A stretch of 52,309 bases of DNA. It comes from Clostridia bacterium. GTDB taxonomy: Bacteria; Bacillota; Clostridia; Oscillospirales; Acutalibacteraceae. The position numbers were made by a program, and so were the translations under genes. This document shows positions 1-7,679 of this stretch, in pieces; positions within the stretch are counted from its first letter, which is position 1; every line of letters begins with the position of its first letter. Where the stretch lies: the NCBI GenBank assembly GCA_017443405.1, contig JAFRXS010000189.1:1-52309 (forward strand), read 5' to 3'. The notes beneath the pieces are model-generated. The model was not told where the DNA came from, ran no database searches, and saw nothing but the letters and a program-made list of their open reading frames with translations.

Positions 1-1039
1 GACGCGCGCCGGTGATCGCGAGGCGCTTTTTGAGGGACTGCGCCTGCATTTCGAATATTTCGAGGCAGAGCGCGTCGGCTTCCTTCTCGTCGTCCGGGAT
101 GAACGGGGCAGGATCGACCTTGCGGAGACTTCCGTCGGACCTCGCGCGGTCGTGAACGGGCCTGCGCTCGAAGCCGCTGCCGCAGCGGAAATACGAGGAC
201 GCGAGCCTCTCGTGACGGACAAGCCCGACGTCAGCGTCCGCGGCTATCATCTTGCCGGAAGAAACGGCGCTGCGGTTCTCCGCGAGTATCGCGCCGTTCT
301 CGGCGATAAAGGACTTGCCGGGGAAGATGAAGTCTGTCGTGGACTCGCCGCAGCCAGCGCAGCAGGACGCGTATACGCAGCGCAGAGCGGCGGAGTTCAC
401 CTTTAAACTCTCGCGCCTGAGAGCGGACCTGCCCGCCGTTTCGCCGACGGCGAGGGGGTTGAGTATGACCTGCGCTCCGGCGAGAGCCGCCTCGCGGGAA
501 AACGGGGCGGGGGAGTCGAGGTCGTCGCCGATGACGACCGCCGCGTCCGCTTCGCCCATGCCGAAGAGGATATCCGCGCGAAGCGGTATCTCGTAACGCT
601 CGGAAATGCCGAAATACGACGAGGGGACGGATAGATCGGCGCTCCCCGACGAGAAATATCTGTTTTCGCCGTAAGGTGAGGATGCGGGCATGCCGGTCCT
701 CGGGACGAGGCCTTCTATCCTGCCGCGGCGTATGACCGCCGCGCAGTCGTAAAGCGAGCCGCCCTGTTCAACGGGCAGACCGACGACGGCGGCGCTCTCG
801 AACGCCGACGAGCGGGACGCGAGACTGCCGAGAGCCTTCGCCGCGGAGTTTATCAGCGAGGACTGGAAGAACAGATCGCCGCAGGTGAAGCCCGTCACGC
901 ATAGCTCAGGGAACACGACGGCGTCCGCGCCCATATCGTCCGCCTGCCGCCACATGTCGAGTATCGCGCGGCTGTTCGCGTCGGTGTCGCCGACCGTGAC
1001 GTCGGGAACTGCGCAGGCTATACGGAAAAAGTCAAACAT
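1..1039 (-). CDS. nadE: Glutamine-dependent NAD+ synthase, N-terminal 346 residues (runs off the window)
   Basis: NadE makes NAD+ from deamido-NAD+, ATP and ammonia released from glutamine by its N-terminal nitrilase-type amidase domain. The visible 346 residues are that domain: a start like other clostridial NadE proteins, PELCVTGFTCGDLFFQ at about 44-59, and the ESTTDFIFPG segment at about 232-241. The C-terminal synthetase domain (SGGLDS motif) would lie beyond position 1. The ATG at 1039 overlaps the stop of the upstream ceramidase-family gene by 8 bases, so it is the last visible gene of a minus-strand operon. Odd point: of the Glu-Lys-Cys triad of this family, Glu45 is present, but the Lys position reads Arg114 (GLVPRT) and the Cys position reads Gly171 (VVIGDDLD, where ICEDLW is usual). 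I infer the amidase may be inactive. Family assignment is firm. Confidence 0.9.
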   Translation of the reverse strand, partial: MFDFFRIACAVPDVTVGDTDANSRAILDMWRQADDMGADAVVFPELCVTGFTCGDLFFQSSLINSAAKALGSLASRSSAFESAAVVGLPVEQGGSLYDCAAVIRRGRIEGLVPRTGMPASSPYGENRYFSSGSADLSVPSSYFGISERYEIPLRADILFGMGEADAAVVIGDDLDSPAPFSREAALAGAQVILNPLAVGETAGRSALRRESLKVNSAALRCVYASCCAGCGESTTDFIFPGKSFIAENGAILAENRSAVSSGKMIAADADVGLVRHERLASSYFRCGSGFERRPVHDRARSDGSLRKVDPAPFIPDDEKEADALCLEIFEMQAQSLKKRLAITGAR

Positions 1040-2528
1040 CAGCCTTCACCTTTCGCATTATGGCTTTGAAATTGTCGGCTATGAGATAGGCGGTGCGCGG
1101 CCCGAGGCCGTTCGTCTCCTCGTAATGGCGTCTGTCGAGCCTGTCGCGCGTCGATTCTATGTACGGCAGGTCGGGATCGAGGTAAAAATCGTTCGGCGTG
1201 ACGATATAGCCTATCTCGTCGTTTGCCAGACCGAAGATCATCAGGTCCTTGTCGCCCGCTATCTCGCAAAGCGGCTCGGGGTTGAGCGTCGGCGGCAAGC
1301 CTTCCGCCGTTTCCTCGGCGGGAAGATAGGTGCCGTAGACGAGGTCGGGCATTATCTCGCCCGGAAGCAGGAGCAGACGCACCTGACCTATCTCTATATA
1401 GGTGATCTCGGTCTTTACGCCCATGCCGAGGTCGCCGCCGCCTATGTCGTAGGGGTGCGCCTTCATCAGCTTTATCTTTATCGCCGCCATCAGGACGGGA
1501 TTGTCGCAGGGCGCGTAGAATTCGCGGCGGCAGACGCCGATGCGCGGGACGAGCTTGGTTTCGTGATCCTCGTCCTCGGGTATCGCGCAGATGAGCCTGC
1601 CCAGGCCTCTGCCCGTCTTTATGCAGGAAACGACGTTGTCGTCGTCCTGCGGCCACATGCGTACTCCGCAGATATCGGCGACGAAATAGATCGTCTCCGC
1701 GCCCTTTTCGCGCATGACTTCCTCGGCTATATACGCGGGGAAGTCGCCGCTGACGAGGGAATTTTTGCCCTCGAGCGACTCGGAATGAGAGGCGAAATTG
1801 CAGATATATACCTGCCTCGAGCCGTCCTCCGGCTCGAAACGGAAGCGCGCTATGCGCTCGTTCGTGTGATGCGGGGTGCGGTCGCGGCGTATCCACTCGC
1901 GCGGGACGTGGGCGTATCCCAGATACAGCCTGCCCGCGCGCCTGTCCTCATAAGCCTTTTTGACGGCGTCGAGGACCCCACGCGCAACGATCTCCATGAA
2001 CTCCGGGTCGCGGCCCGTCTTGGGGACGGGGCCCCACATCCCCATGGTGTCGATGCCCGCGTGGTCGTGCGTCGCGAGGATATTCAGGCTGCGGCAGTTT
2101 TTGCCTCCGACGAAATCCCAGACGCGTTTTTTTATCTGGCCGACGTCCCACGCCATGAGACCGACGCAGTCGACGGCGACCATGACTACGGCGCCAAGAC
2201 CGGAATTATCGTCTATCCAGACCGCTTTTGCCTGCAGCGGGTCGAGCACGCCGACGGCGGGGTTATGGTCGCGGTAGCCCGCGATATAGTACTTCTTTTC
2301 GCCGGGAATGCGCTCTTTGGGCATGATCTCGGCTTTGCCGAAACCGACCGTGAAAAGGTCGGACGAGGGCTCGGGACTCCTGATGAAATCCTCCTCGGGT
2401 ATCCTCGCGGGCGGTTGGGCGGCAAAGCGCTTGCCTGCGTTTTTCGCCATACGCCCGGTGACCGCGGAGATCAGGCGACCTGCGGCCTTTTTGTGAAAGA
2501 TCGTGTCGAGGACGTTCTTCGGATTCAT
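1032..2528 (-). CDS. Neutral/alkaline ceramidase-family protein, cytoplasmic-looking
   Basis: A 498-residue protein related to neutral/alkaline non-lysosomal ceramidases, zinc enzymes that cleave the amide of N-acyl sphingosines. The zinc-ligand pattern of the family is visible: HDH at 154-156, His248 (FASHSE), Glu391 (LLPGEI) and Tyr441 (NDEIGY). The nucleophile motif GDVSPN is not seen; the matching stretch reads ICGVRMWPQ near 286-294, so amidase activity on ceramide is doubtful. There is no signal peptide, whereas known bacterial ceramidases are secreted. I place the start at ATG 2528, six bases after AAGGTG; a GTG nine bases upstream lies inside that ribosome site. It follows the zinc-finger gene by 10 bases and overlaps nadE by 8. 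The substrate is unknown; a hydrolase for another amide is possible. Confidence 0.75.
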   Translation of the reverse strand: MNPKNVLDTIFHKKAAGRLISAVTGRMAKNAGKRFAAQPPARIPEEDFIRSPEPSSDLFTVGFGKAEIMPKERIPGEKKYYIAGYRDHNPAVGVLDPLQAKAVWIDDNSGLGAVVMVAVDCVGLMAWDVGQIKKRVWDFVGGKNCRSLNILATHDHAGIDTMGMWGPVPKTGRDPEFMEIVARGVLDAVKKAYEDRRAGRLYLGYAHVPREWIRRDRTPHHTNERIARFRFEPEDGSRQVYICNFASHSESLEGKNSLVSGDFPAYIAEEVMREKGAETIYFVADICGVRMWPQDDDNVVSCIKTGRGLGRLICAIPEDEDHETKLVPRIGVCRREFYAPCDNPVLMAAIKIKLMKAHPYDIGGGDLGMGVKTEITYIEIGQVRLLLLPGEIMPDLVYGTYLPAEETAEGLPPTLNPEPLCEIAGDKDLMIFGLANDEIGYIVTPNDFYLDPDLPYIESTRDRLDRRHYEETNGLGPRTAYLIADNFKAIMRKVKADV

Positions 2529-2538
2529 TTTTTTCACC

Positions 2539-2799
2539 TTAATAAACGTCGTATTTCTGCCTGAGCTGTTCCTCAGCCTCGTCGGCGGTGACGTTCTCCG
2601 TCATCGAGATGAATCTCGCGAGATTGCCGTATTCGTAGCACCTGTGGCACCAGAATCTGCCGGTGGAGATGTCAACGTGGAACTCGCCCGCGCCGTCGTG
2701 GCAGAACGGGCAGTCGGCTGTGAGAGTGCCGCCCTCTATCACGACGTTTTTGAGTCTCGCGGAATATTCGCTCTGATAGTCTATCTGACCAGCCTGCAT
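2539..2799 (-). CDS. Small CHC2-like zinc-binding protein
   Basis: An 86-residue protein whose middle resembles the DnaG primase zinc domain (CHC2): CPFC at 30-33, then a strand-rich stretch, CHRC at 51-54, and GNLARFI, as in primase (the primase motif is CPFH, so the His is a Cys here). It has no primase catalytic domain and is far shorter than DnaG, so it is a free-standing zinc ribbon that could bind nucleic acid. The start is well supported by AAGGAGG eight bases before ATG 2799. That ribosome site partly overlaps a palindrome (2810-2824, CCTTTTTGAAAAAGG) that could fold and hide it. It lies between thiI and the ceramidase-family gene in one operon. Function unknown. Confidence 0.75.
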   Translation of the reverse strand: MQAGQIDYQSEYSARLKNVVIEGGTLTADCPFCHDGAGEFHVDISTGRFWCHRCYEYGNLARFISMTENVTADEAEEQLRQKYDVY

Positions 2800-2846
2800 G
2801 ATATTTCCTCCTTTTTGAAAAAGGTCTATTTATCGGTAAAAAAAAA

Positions 2847-4010
2847 TTATTTTATCAGTATCTTTCTCGCTCCCGCGGCGGCGCTTTCGACCATCGGGCG
2901 CCAGTCGAACTTCTGTTCGGCTTTTTCGAGGGCGGCGGGGTCGGGCCTCGTCTTGGGATGCTTGGGCGTAAAGACCGTGCAGCAGTCCTCGTAGGGCTCT
3001 ATCGAGATGTCGAACGTGCCTATCTTGCGCGCGGTCGCGATTATCTCGGTCTTGTCAAGACCTATACAGGGACGCAGAACGGGAAGCGTCGCGCACATGT
3101 CGGTGCAGCGTATCGCCGGCATCGTCTGGCTCGCGACCTGCCCGAGGCTCTCGCCGGTGATGAGCGCGCCGGTCTTTTGCTTTTCGGCGATGATAGACGC
3201 TATCCGCATCATCATCCTGCGCATGACGAGGGTGAAATACTCCTCGGGGATATTGTCCCTTATCGCCTCCTGCAGCTCGGTGAAGTTCACTATGAACAGC
3301 GGTATCACTCCGCAGCTTTTCGCTACGACCGAGAGTAGAGAAACGACCTTGTCCTCCGCGCGCTGCGAGGTGTAGGGCGGGGAGGCGAAATGCACCGCCT
3401 CGAGCGAAAGACCGCGCTTCGCCATCATATATGAGGCGACGGGGCTGTCTATGCCGCCCGAAATGAGCACGGTCGCCGTGCCCGCGGTGCCCGTCGGCAG
3501 ACCGCCGGCGCCCCTCGTCTGACCCGCGTGGATGAACGCGCGCGTGTCCCTTATTTCGATATTGACCGTCAGCTCGGGGGCGTGCACGTCGACCTTGAGG
3601 CGCGGATGCCTCGAAAGTATCCTGCCGCCGAGCTCGACGCAGATCTCGCGTGAATTCAGCGGAAAGGTCTTGTCCGCTCTTTTCGCTTCGACCTTGAAGG
3701 TCTTTGCCTCGCTTAGCTTTTCGCCGAGGAATTCCTCCGTCACGGCGTCTATTTTGTCGAGGTCCTTTTCGCAGACGGCGGCGACCGAATAGGCGGCTAT
3801 GCCGAAGACCTTTCCGACGCGGTCCGCGACCGTGTCGAAATCGCAGTCCGCCGGCGGCTCCACCGTTATCGTCGACTGCGCCTTGACGGCTTTCAGCTCG
3901 ATATCGGGCAGAGAACGCCTGATGTTCTTTATCAGTATGTCCTCGAACGTGCTCCTGTTGAGCCCTTTAAGGGCGAGCTCGCCGTTTTTTATCAGAATAA
4001 CGCGCTCCAT
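2847..4010 (-). CDS. thiI: tRNA 4-thiouridine synthase ThiI
   Basis: ThiI adenylates uridine-8 of tRNA and transfers sulfur from a cysteine desulfurase persulfide to give 4-thiouridine; in some bacteria it also serves thiamine synthesis. The 387 residues show the expected order: N-terminal ferredoxin-like and THUMP region (about 1-165), PP-loop SGGIDSPVA at 184-192, and the C-terminal signature EDCCTVFTPKHPKTRP. There is no C-terminal rhodanese domain, as is normal for Firmicutes, which use a partner desulfurase. That partner is encoded 11 bases upstream. GAGGG lies five bases before ATG 4010. Length and motifs match the family closely. Confidence 0.97.
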   Translation of the reverse strand: MERVILIKNGELALKGLNRSTFEDILIKNIRRSLPDIELKAVKAQSTITVEPPADCDFDTVADRVGKVFGIAAYSVAAVCEKDLDKIDAVTEEFLGEKLSEAKTFKVEAKRADKTFPLNSREICVELGGRILSRHPRLKVDVHAPELTVNIEIRDTRAFIHAGQTRGAGGLPTGTAGTATVLISGGIDSPVASYMMAKRGLSLEAVHFASPPYTSQRAEDKVVSLLSVVAKSCGVIPLFIVNFTELQEAIRDNIPEEYFTLVMRRMMMRIASIIAEKQKTGALITGESLGQVASQTMPAIRCTDMCATLPVLRPCIGLDKTEIIATARKIGTFDISIEPYEDCCTVFTPKHPKTRPDPAALEKAEQKFDWRPMVESAAAGARKILIK

Positions 4011-4021
4011 GGCACCCTCTG

Positions 4022-5167
4022 TTATCTCTTTGATCTTTTCGAGACCGCTTTGAGCGCGTCGGCGCAGCGCTCCATGTCTTCCGCGGTCGTGTATCTCGAA
4101 AGGCTGACGCGCACCGCCGAATCCGTCCTCGCCGCGGAAAACCCCATGGCGGACAGGACGTCGCTGCGCTTGCCCTTGTGGCAGGCGGAGCCCGCCGAAA
4201 CGTATATGCCCAGAGCCGACAGACTGTTGACCGTGACCTCGCTCGGCACGCCGTTGACGGACAGGTTGATTATGTACGGCAGAGCGTCGCCGGGGGAGTT
4301 GAACGAAAACCTGTCGCTGTCCGACAGAGCCGAAACGAAGGCGCCGCGCAGGGCGGCGATCCTGTCGAGCTCCGCTTTTATATCGCCGAATTCCCCGCAG
4401 GCGGCGGCGAAACCGAAGATCGCGGGCGTCGCCTGAGTGCCGGAGAAGAGCCCCTTTTCCTGACCGCCGCCGAATATGTACGGCAGTATCCTGACGCCCT
4501 TTCTGACGTAAAGCGCGCCGGCGCCCTTGGGACCGTGGACCTTGTGGCTGCTGACCGACACGAGGTCGGCATGCATGAAGGACGACGGCGGCAGCTTGCC
4601 GAACGCCTGCACCGCGTCGCAGTGCAGCAGGGCGGGCGAGCCCGCGGCCTTTATCGCGGAGCGGACGGCGCCGACGTCGTTTACGACGCCCGTTTCGTTG
4701 TTGACCGCCATCACGCTGACGAGAACGGTGTCGGCGGTCAGAGCGGCGGCGAGGTCCTCGCCCGTGAAATGACCGCCTTCGCGGCAGGGGAGCCTTACGA
4801 CGTCGAAGCCCTCCTCCTCAAGCCGCTTCATGCAGTTCGCGACGGCGGGATGCTCGAGAGCGGTCGTGACCACGCGTTTCCCGCGGCGTTTCATGCTCTG
4901 CGCGGCGCCGAAGATCGCGGCGTTGTCGGAATAGGTCCCCCCGGGCGAGAAGTAAAGCTCGTCGGGCGCGCAGCCCATGGCGCCGGCGACCTGCCGCCTC
5001 GCGAGGTCGAGCAGTTTTTCGGCGCGGTAGCCCTTGTCGTGCAGCGACGACGGATTGCCGTATTCCTCCGAAAGGGCGTTCATCACGGCTTCGGCAGCGG
5101 CGGGGCAGACCCGCGTCGTCGCGCTGTTGTCAAGATATATTTCCGAATGAGAGATTTCGATCGCCAT
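4022..5167 (-). CDS. nifS: Cysteine desulfurase (NifS/IscS family), likely sulfur donor to ThiI
   Basis: A PLP enzyme that converts cysteine to alanine and carries the sulfur as a persulfide. In the 381-residue protein the PLP lysine is Lys209 (SSHKVHGPKG) and the persulfide cysteine is Cys329 (SAGSACHKG); the N-terminus YLDNSATTRV is typical. I chose ATG 5167 because homology begins there; the frame is open for 21 more codons upstream but that stretch carries the promoter. It is the first gene of the operon with thiI, and the pairing is the common Firmicutes arrangement in which the desulfurase supplies ThiI. It could also feed Fe-S assembly, since a SufC/SufB-like pair is encoded at 32.8-34.4 kb without its own desulfurase. 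Confidence 0.95.
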   Translation of the reverse strand: MAIEISHSEIYLDNSATTRVCPAAAEAVMNALSEEYGNPSSLHDKGYRAEKLLDLARRQVAGAMGCAPDELYFSPGGTYSDNAAIFGAAQSMKRRGKRVVTTALEHPAVANCMKRLEEEGFDVVRLPCREGGHFTGEDLAAALTADTVLVSVMAVNNETGVVNDVGAVRSAIKAAGSPALLHCDAVQAFGKLPPSSFMHADLVSVSSHKVHGPKGAGALYVRKGVRILPYIFGGGQEKGLFSGTQATPAIFGFAAACGEFGDIKAELDRIAALRGAFVSALSDSDRFSFNSPGDALPYIINLSVNGVPSEVTVNSLSALGIYVSAGSACHKGKRSDVLSAMGFSAARTDSAVRVSLSRYTTAEDMERCADALKAVSKRSKR

Positions 5168-5198
5168 ATCCGCCGTACGCCTCAAAAAATTGTAAATT

Positions 5199-5227
5199 AT
5201 ATTATCATGTTTGGTTATCTCAGTCAA
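5199..5227 (-). promoter_or_regulatory. Sigma-70-type promoter of the desulfurase-thiI-nadE operon
   Basis: On the minus strand TTGACT (5227-5222), a 17-base spacer and TAATAT (5204-5199). Transcription would start near 5192, about 25 bases before the desulfurase ATG. Confidence 0.6.
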
Positions 5228-5266
5228 CAAAAAATCGGTCCGGAAAAAGGAAAAAGTTTTATGGCA

Positions 5267-5278
5267 GTAACATGTTAC
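5267..5278. promoter_or_regulatory. Perfect 12-base palindrome GTAACATGTTAC, possible operator
   Basis: A perfect dyad in the gap between the radical-SAM gene and the desulfurase gene, about 40 bases upstream of the desulfurase -35 box. I do not recognise the regulator. It could be chance. Confidence 0.25.
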
Positions 5279-5304
5279 AGTATTAAAGCGCCTCGCGCCT
5301 GTTT

Positions 5305-5997
5305 TTACTGGCTTCTGACGGCGGCGTTCGGTATCTTTTGCCTGAGTATCTCAGCGAACGCTTCCGTCTCCTCCGCCGTGAAGCCGTCAAGCCCCGCGGG
5401 GGAAATTATCTCGCCGCTGTTCTCGTAATTCTGAAGAAAATATCGTTCGTTCCCGGCGAGCCGGTCGGCGATCGAGCGCATGTCGGAGGCTGTGTGTATG
5501 CCCCTGACGAGAGTCGTGCGGAACTCGAACGGCAGATCGCCTCTCATCAGCATATCCGCGGTGCGGAAGACCTTTTCGGCGACGCCTTCGGCTCCGCAGG
5601 CGAGAGCGTAATTCTCGGGCGAGCTTTTAATATCCATCGCGATATAATCCACGAGCCCCTGCTCTATGAGCTTCTCCGTCCTGGCGGGAAAAGTCCCGTT
5701 CGTGTCGAGCTTGACGCTCACGCCCGTTTTTTTGATATCGCGGATGAGATCCTCGACGTCGGGCGACATCAGAGGCTCGCCGCCGGACACGCAGACCCCG
5801 TCGAGCACGCCGGCGCGCTTCGCGATATAGGCGAGCACCTCGCCGGCGTCTATGGCGGGCGGGTACGAGCCTGGGATGACGAGAGACGCGTTCTGGCAGA
5901 ACGGGCACCGCAGGTCGCAGCCCGTCAGGAATACGGTGCAGGCGACCTTGCCCGGATAATCCAGCAGGGTCAGTTTCTGAAATCCGCCTATGCGCAT
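5305..5997 (-). CDS. Radical-SAM glycyl-radical activating protein (anaerobic NrdG type)
   Basis: A 230-residue radical-SAM protein with the cluster motif CDLRCPFC (Cys27, Cys31, Cys34) and CVSGGEPLM. It matches the anaerobic ribonucleotide reductase activating-protein class (opening MRIGGFQKLTLLDYPGK), which makes a glycyl radical on a partner enzyme under anaerobic conditions. No partner reductase (nrdD) or other glycyl-radical enzyme is in the window, so the target is inferred from family. I start it at ATG 5997, seven bases after AGGTGG; an earlier ATG at 6012 overlaps that site. It has its own promoter and is divergent from the transporter gene. Confidence 0.9.
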   Translation of the reverse strand: MRIGGFQKLTLLDYPGKVACTVFLTGCDLRCPFCQNASLVIPGSYPPAIDAGEVLAYIAKRAGVLDGVCVSGGEPLMSPDVEDLIRDIKKTGVSVKLDTNGTFPARTEKLIEQGLVDYIAMDIKSSPENYALACGAEGVAEKVFRTADMLMRGDLPFEFRTTLVRGIHTASDMRSIADRLAGNERYFLQNYENSGEIISPAGLDGFTAEETEAFAEILRQKIPNAAVRSQ

Positions 5998-6016
5998 ACC
6001 TTTCCACCTCATAGAT

Positions 6017-6046
6017 ATTATATCATTATTTCAGCGAAACTGTAAA
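6017..6046 (-). promoter_or_regulatory. Promoter of the radical-SAM activase gene
   Basis: Minus strand TTTACA (6046-6041), 18-base spacer, TATAAT (6022-6017), about 20 bases upstream of the chosen start. Confidence 0.6.
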
Positions 6047-6058
6047 ACAATCTTGACC

Positions 6059-6087
6059 TTGACATGGAAATCATTTTTAGTTAAAAT
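6059..6087 (+). promoter_or_regulatory. Promoter of the transporter-phosphodiesterase pair
   Basis: TTGACA (6059-6064), 17-base spacer, TAAAAT (6082-6087), about 40 bases before the transporter ATG at 6127, divergent from the promoter at 6017-6046. Confidence 0.65.
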
Positions 6088-6126
6088 ATCCAATAGATTT
6101 TATTATAAAAAGGAGGAAAGCGCCCT

Positions 6127-7677
6127 ATGCCCGGAACGTACAGACCCTTCAACAAAAAACGCAGATTCGGCTACTGCACGGGACTGATGTCGGAATCCTT
6201 CATCTATAATATGTATTATACATATTTCCTCGCTTTTCTGACGGATATAGCAGACCTGAGCGGCAGCATAGCCGGCGTGATAATCTTCATTTCAATCCTC
6301 TGGGACGCGGTCACGGACCCCGTCATCGGCTATTATACCGACCGACCGGGAGTAGACAAGCGCAAGGTCATGATACGCGCGGCGGTTCCCATGGGGCTGG
6401 CGTTCATCGCCTGCTGGCTCAATATCGGGCGCATCGTGCCCTTCGTCGGCGAGCGTCCGTGGATGCAGGTCGCGTATTACGTCATAGTCGCTCTCTCGCT
6501 GTGGCTGTTCTACACTTACTACACGATACCTTACTATTCCGTCGTGCCGGAGCTTACGGAGGACTACGACGAGAGGACGTCAATCCGTTCGCTGAGCTCT
6601 CTGCTCAACGTCTTCGCCGTCGCCATCGGCAACGCGCTTCCCGCGCTGGCGGGCATGGCCGTCTTTACGACCGTGAAGGAATACAACGCCTCGACCGACG
6701 CCGCGCTCAGAGCCGAGGCGGACGCTTCGCTGTTCGCCACCCAAGAGCACGGTTATCTCATCATCGCCGCGGTCATCGCCGTTCTCGCAGTGATCTTCGC
6801 TGTGATCTGCCGCGTCTCGCTGTCGGGAGTCAGGCTCGCAAAGGCCGAGATGAAGGATGACGGCGCAAAGTCCGCCCGCGGCAGGGCCTCCGGCGTGTTC
6901 GGGGCTTATCTTCAGATAATCCGCTTCAGGCCCGTGATATTCTTCACTGTGTTCGTGTTCTTCTTCCTCGCCTGCTCCTCGATGGTGCAGTCGAATATGG
7001 TCTACGCCGTGACTCGCTGCATCGGTGTCGACGAGACTACGGGCATGACGACCTTCGTCATAGTCCTCGTCGCCGTCATGGCGGCGGTCGTGCCGCTGGC
7101 GGACCTTACCGCCCGTAAGACTGACAGGCGCACCGCTTCGCTGATATTCATGAGCATAGCCCTCGCGGGGCTCATCGCGGTCAAGCTCATCGGGCTCGAA
7201 CACAGCTATATGGTCTACGTCCAGCCCGTGGTGTTCGGCATAGCGACGGGCACCTTCTGGACGCTGTTCTACTCGATGGCTTACGACATAGTCGAGCTGG
7301 ACGAATACGTTTACGGCAGCCGCCGCGAGGGAATAATCACGGCGTTCCCGCAGCTCGTTCAGAAGGCGGGCTCCGGCACGGGCATACTCCTCGCCGGTCA
7401 GCTCCTCACCGCCTATGGCTACGACTCCGGCAAGTATGAGCAGACGCTGTCGGCGGCCACGGTCAACGGCATAGAAAACATCTCGACGGTATTCCCCGCG
7501 ATACTGCTGGCGGTGTCGATAGTCGGGCTCATACTTTACCCGATGACGCGCGCGCGTTTCGAGCTTCTCAAAACCGAGCTCGAAAAGAAGAGAAGGGGAG
7601 AGCCGTCGGACGGCGCGGGGCTCGAAAAGCTCGTGACAAAAAAACAGCTCGAAGCTGCAAAGAACGGTGACAGGTGA
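6127..7677 (+). CDS. MFS transporter of the GPH (glycoside/cation symporter) family
   Basis: A 516-residue membrane protein with about 12 hydrophobic segments. The N-terminal part carries the GPH/MelB-like pattern: RFGYCTGLMSESFIYN, then DAVTDPVIGYYTDR at about 60-73, the MFS loop 2-3 region. A long hydrophilic central loop (about residues 235-265) separates the halves, and a Lys/Arg-rich cytoplasmic tail follows residue 475. The family usually imports glycosides, hexuronides or similar solutes with Na+ or H+. The next gene, a glycerophosphodiester phosphodiesterase, starts two bases after its stop, so the substrate here may be a glycerophosphodiester; that is inference. AGGAGG lies ten bases before the ATG. 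Confidence 0.85.
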   Translation: MPGTYRPFNKKRRFGYCTGLMSESFIYNMYYTYFLAFLTDIADLSGSIAGVIIFISILWDAVTDPVIGYYTDRPGVDKRKVMIRAAVPMGLAFIACWLNIGRIVPFVGERPWMQVAYYVIVALSLWLFYTYYTIPYYSVVPELTEDYDERTSIRSLSSLLNVFAVAIGNALPALAGMAVFTTVKEYNASTDAALRAEADASLFATQEHGYLIIAAVIAVLAVIFAVICRVSLSGVRLAKAEMKDDGAKSARGRASGVFGAYLQIIRFRPVIFFTVFVFFFLACSSMVQSNMVYAVTRCIGVDETTGMTTFVIVLVAVMAAVVPLADLTARKTDRRTASLIFMSIALAGLIAVKLIGLEHSYMVYVQPVVFGIATGTFWTLFYSMAYDIVELDEYVYGSRREGIITAFPQLVQKAGSGTGILLAGQLLTAYGYDSGKYEQTLSAATVNGIENISTVFPAILLAVSIVGLILYPMTRARFELLKTELEKKRRGEPSDGAGLEKLVTKKQLEAAKNGDR

Positions 7678-7679
7678 AT

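Noticed and set aside
885..2564. Plus-strand open frame opposite the ceramidase-family gene
   Set aside because: It is antisense to a gene with clear motifs and lacks any recognisable domain or ribosome site.
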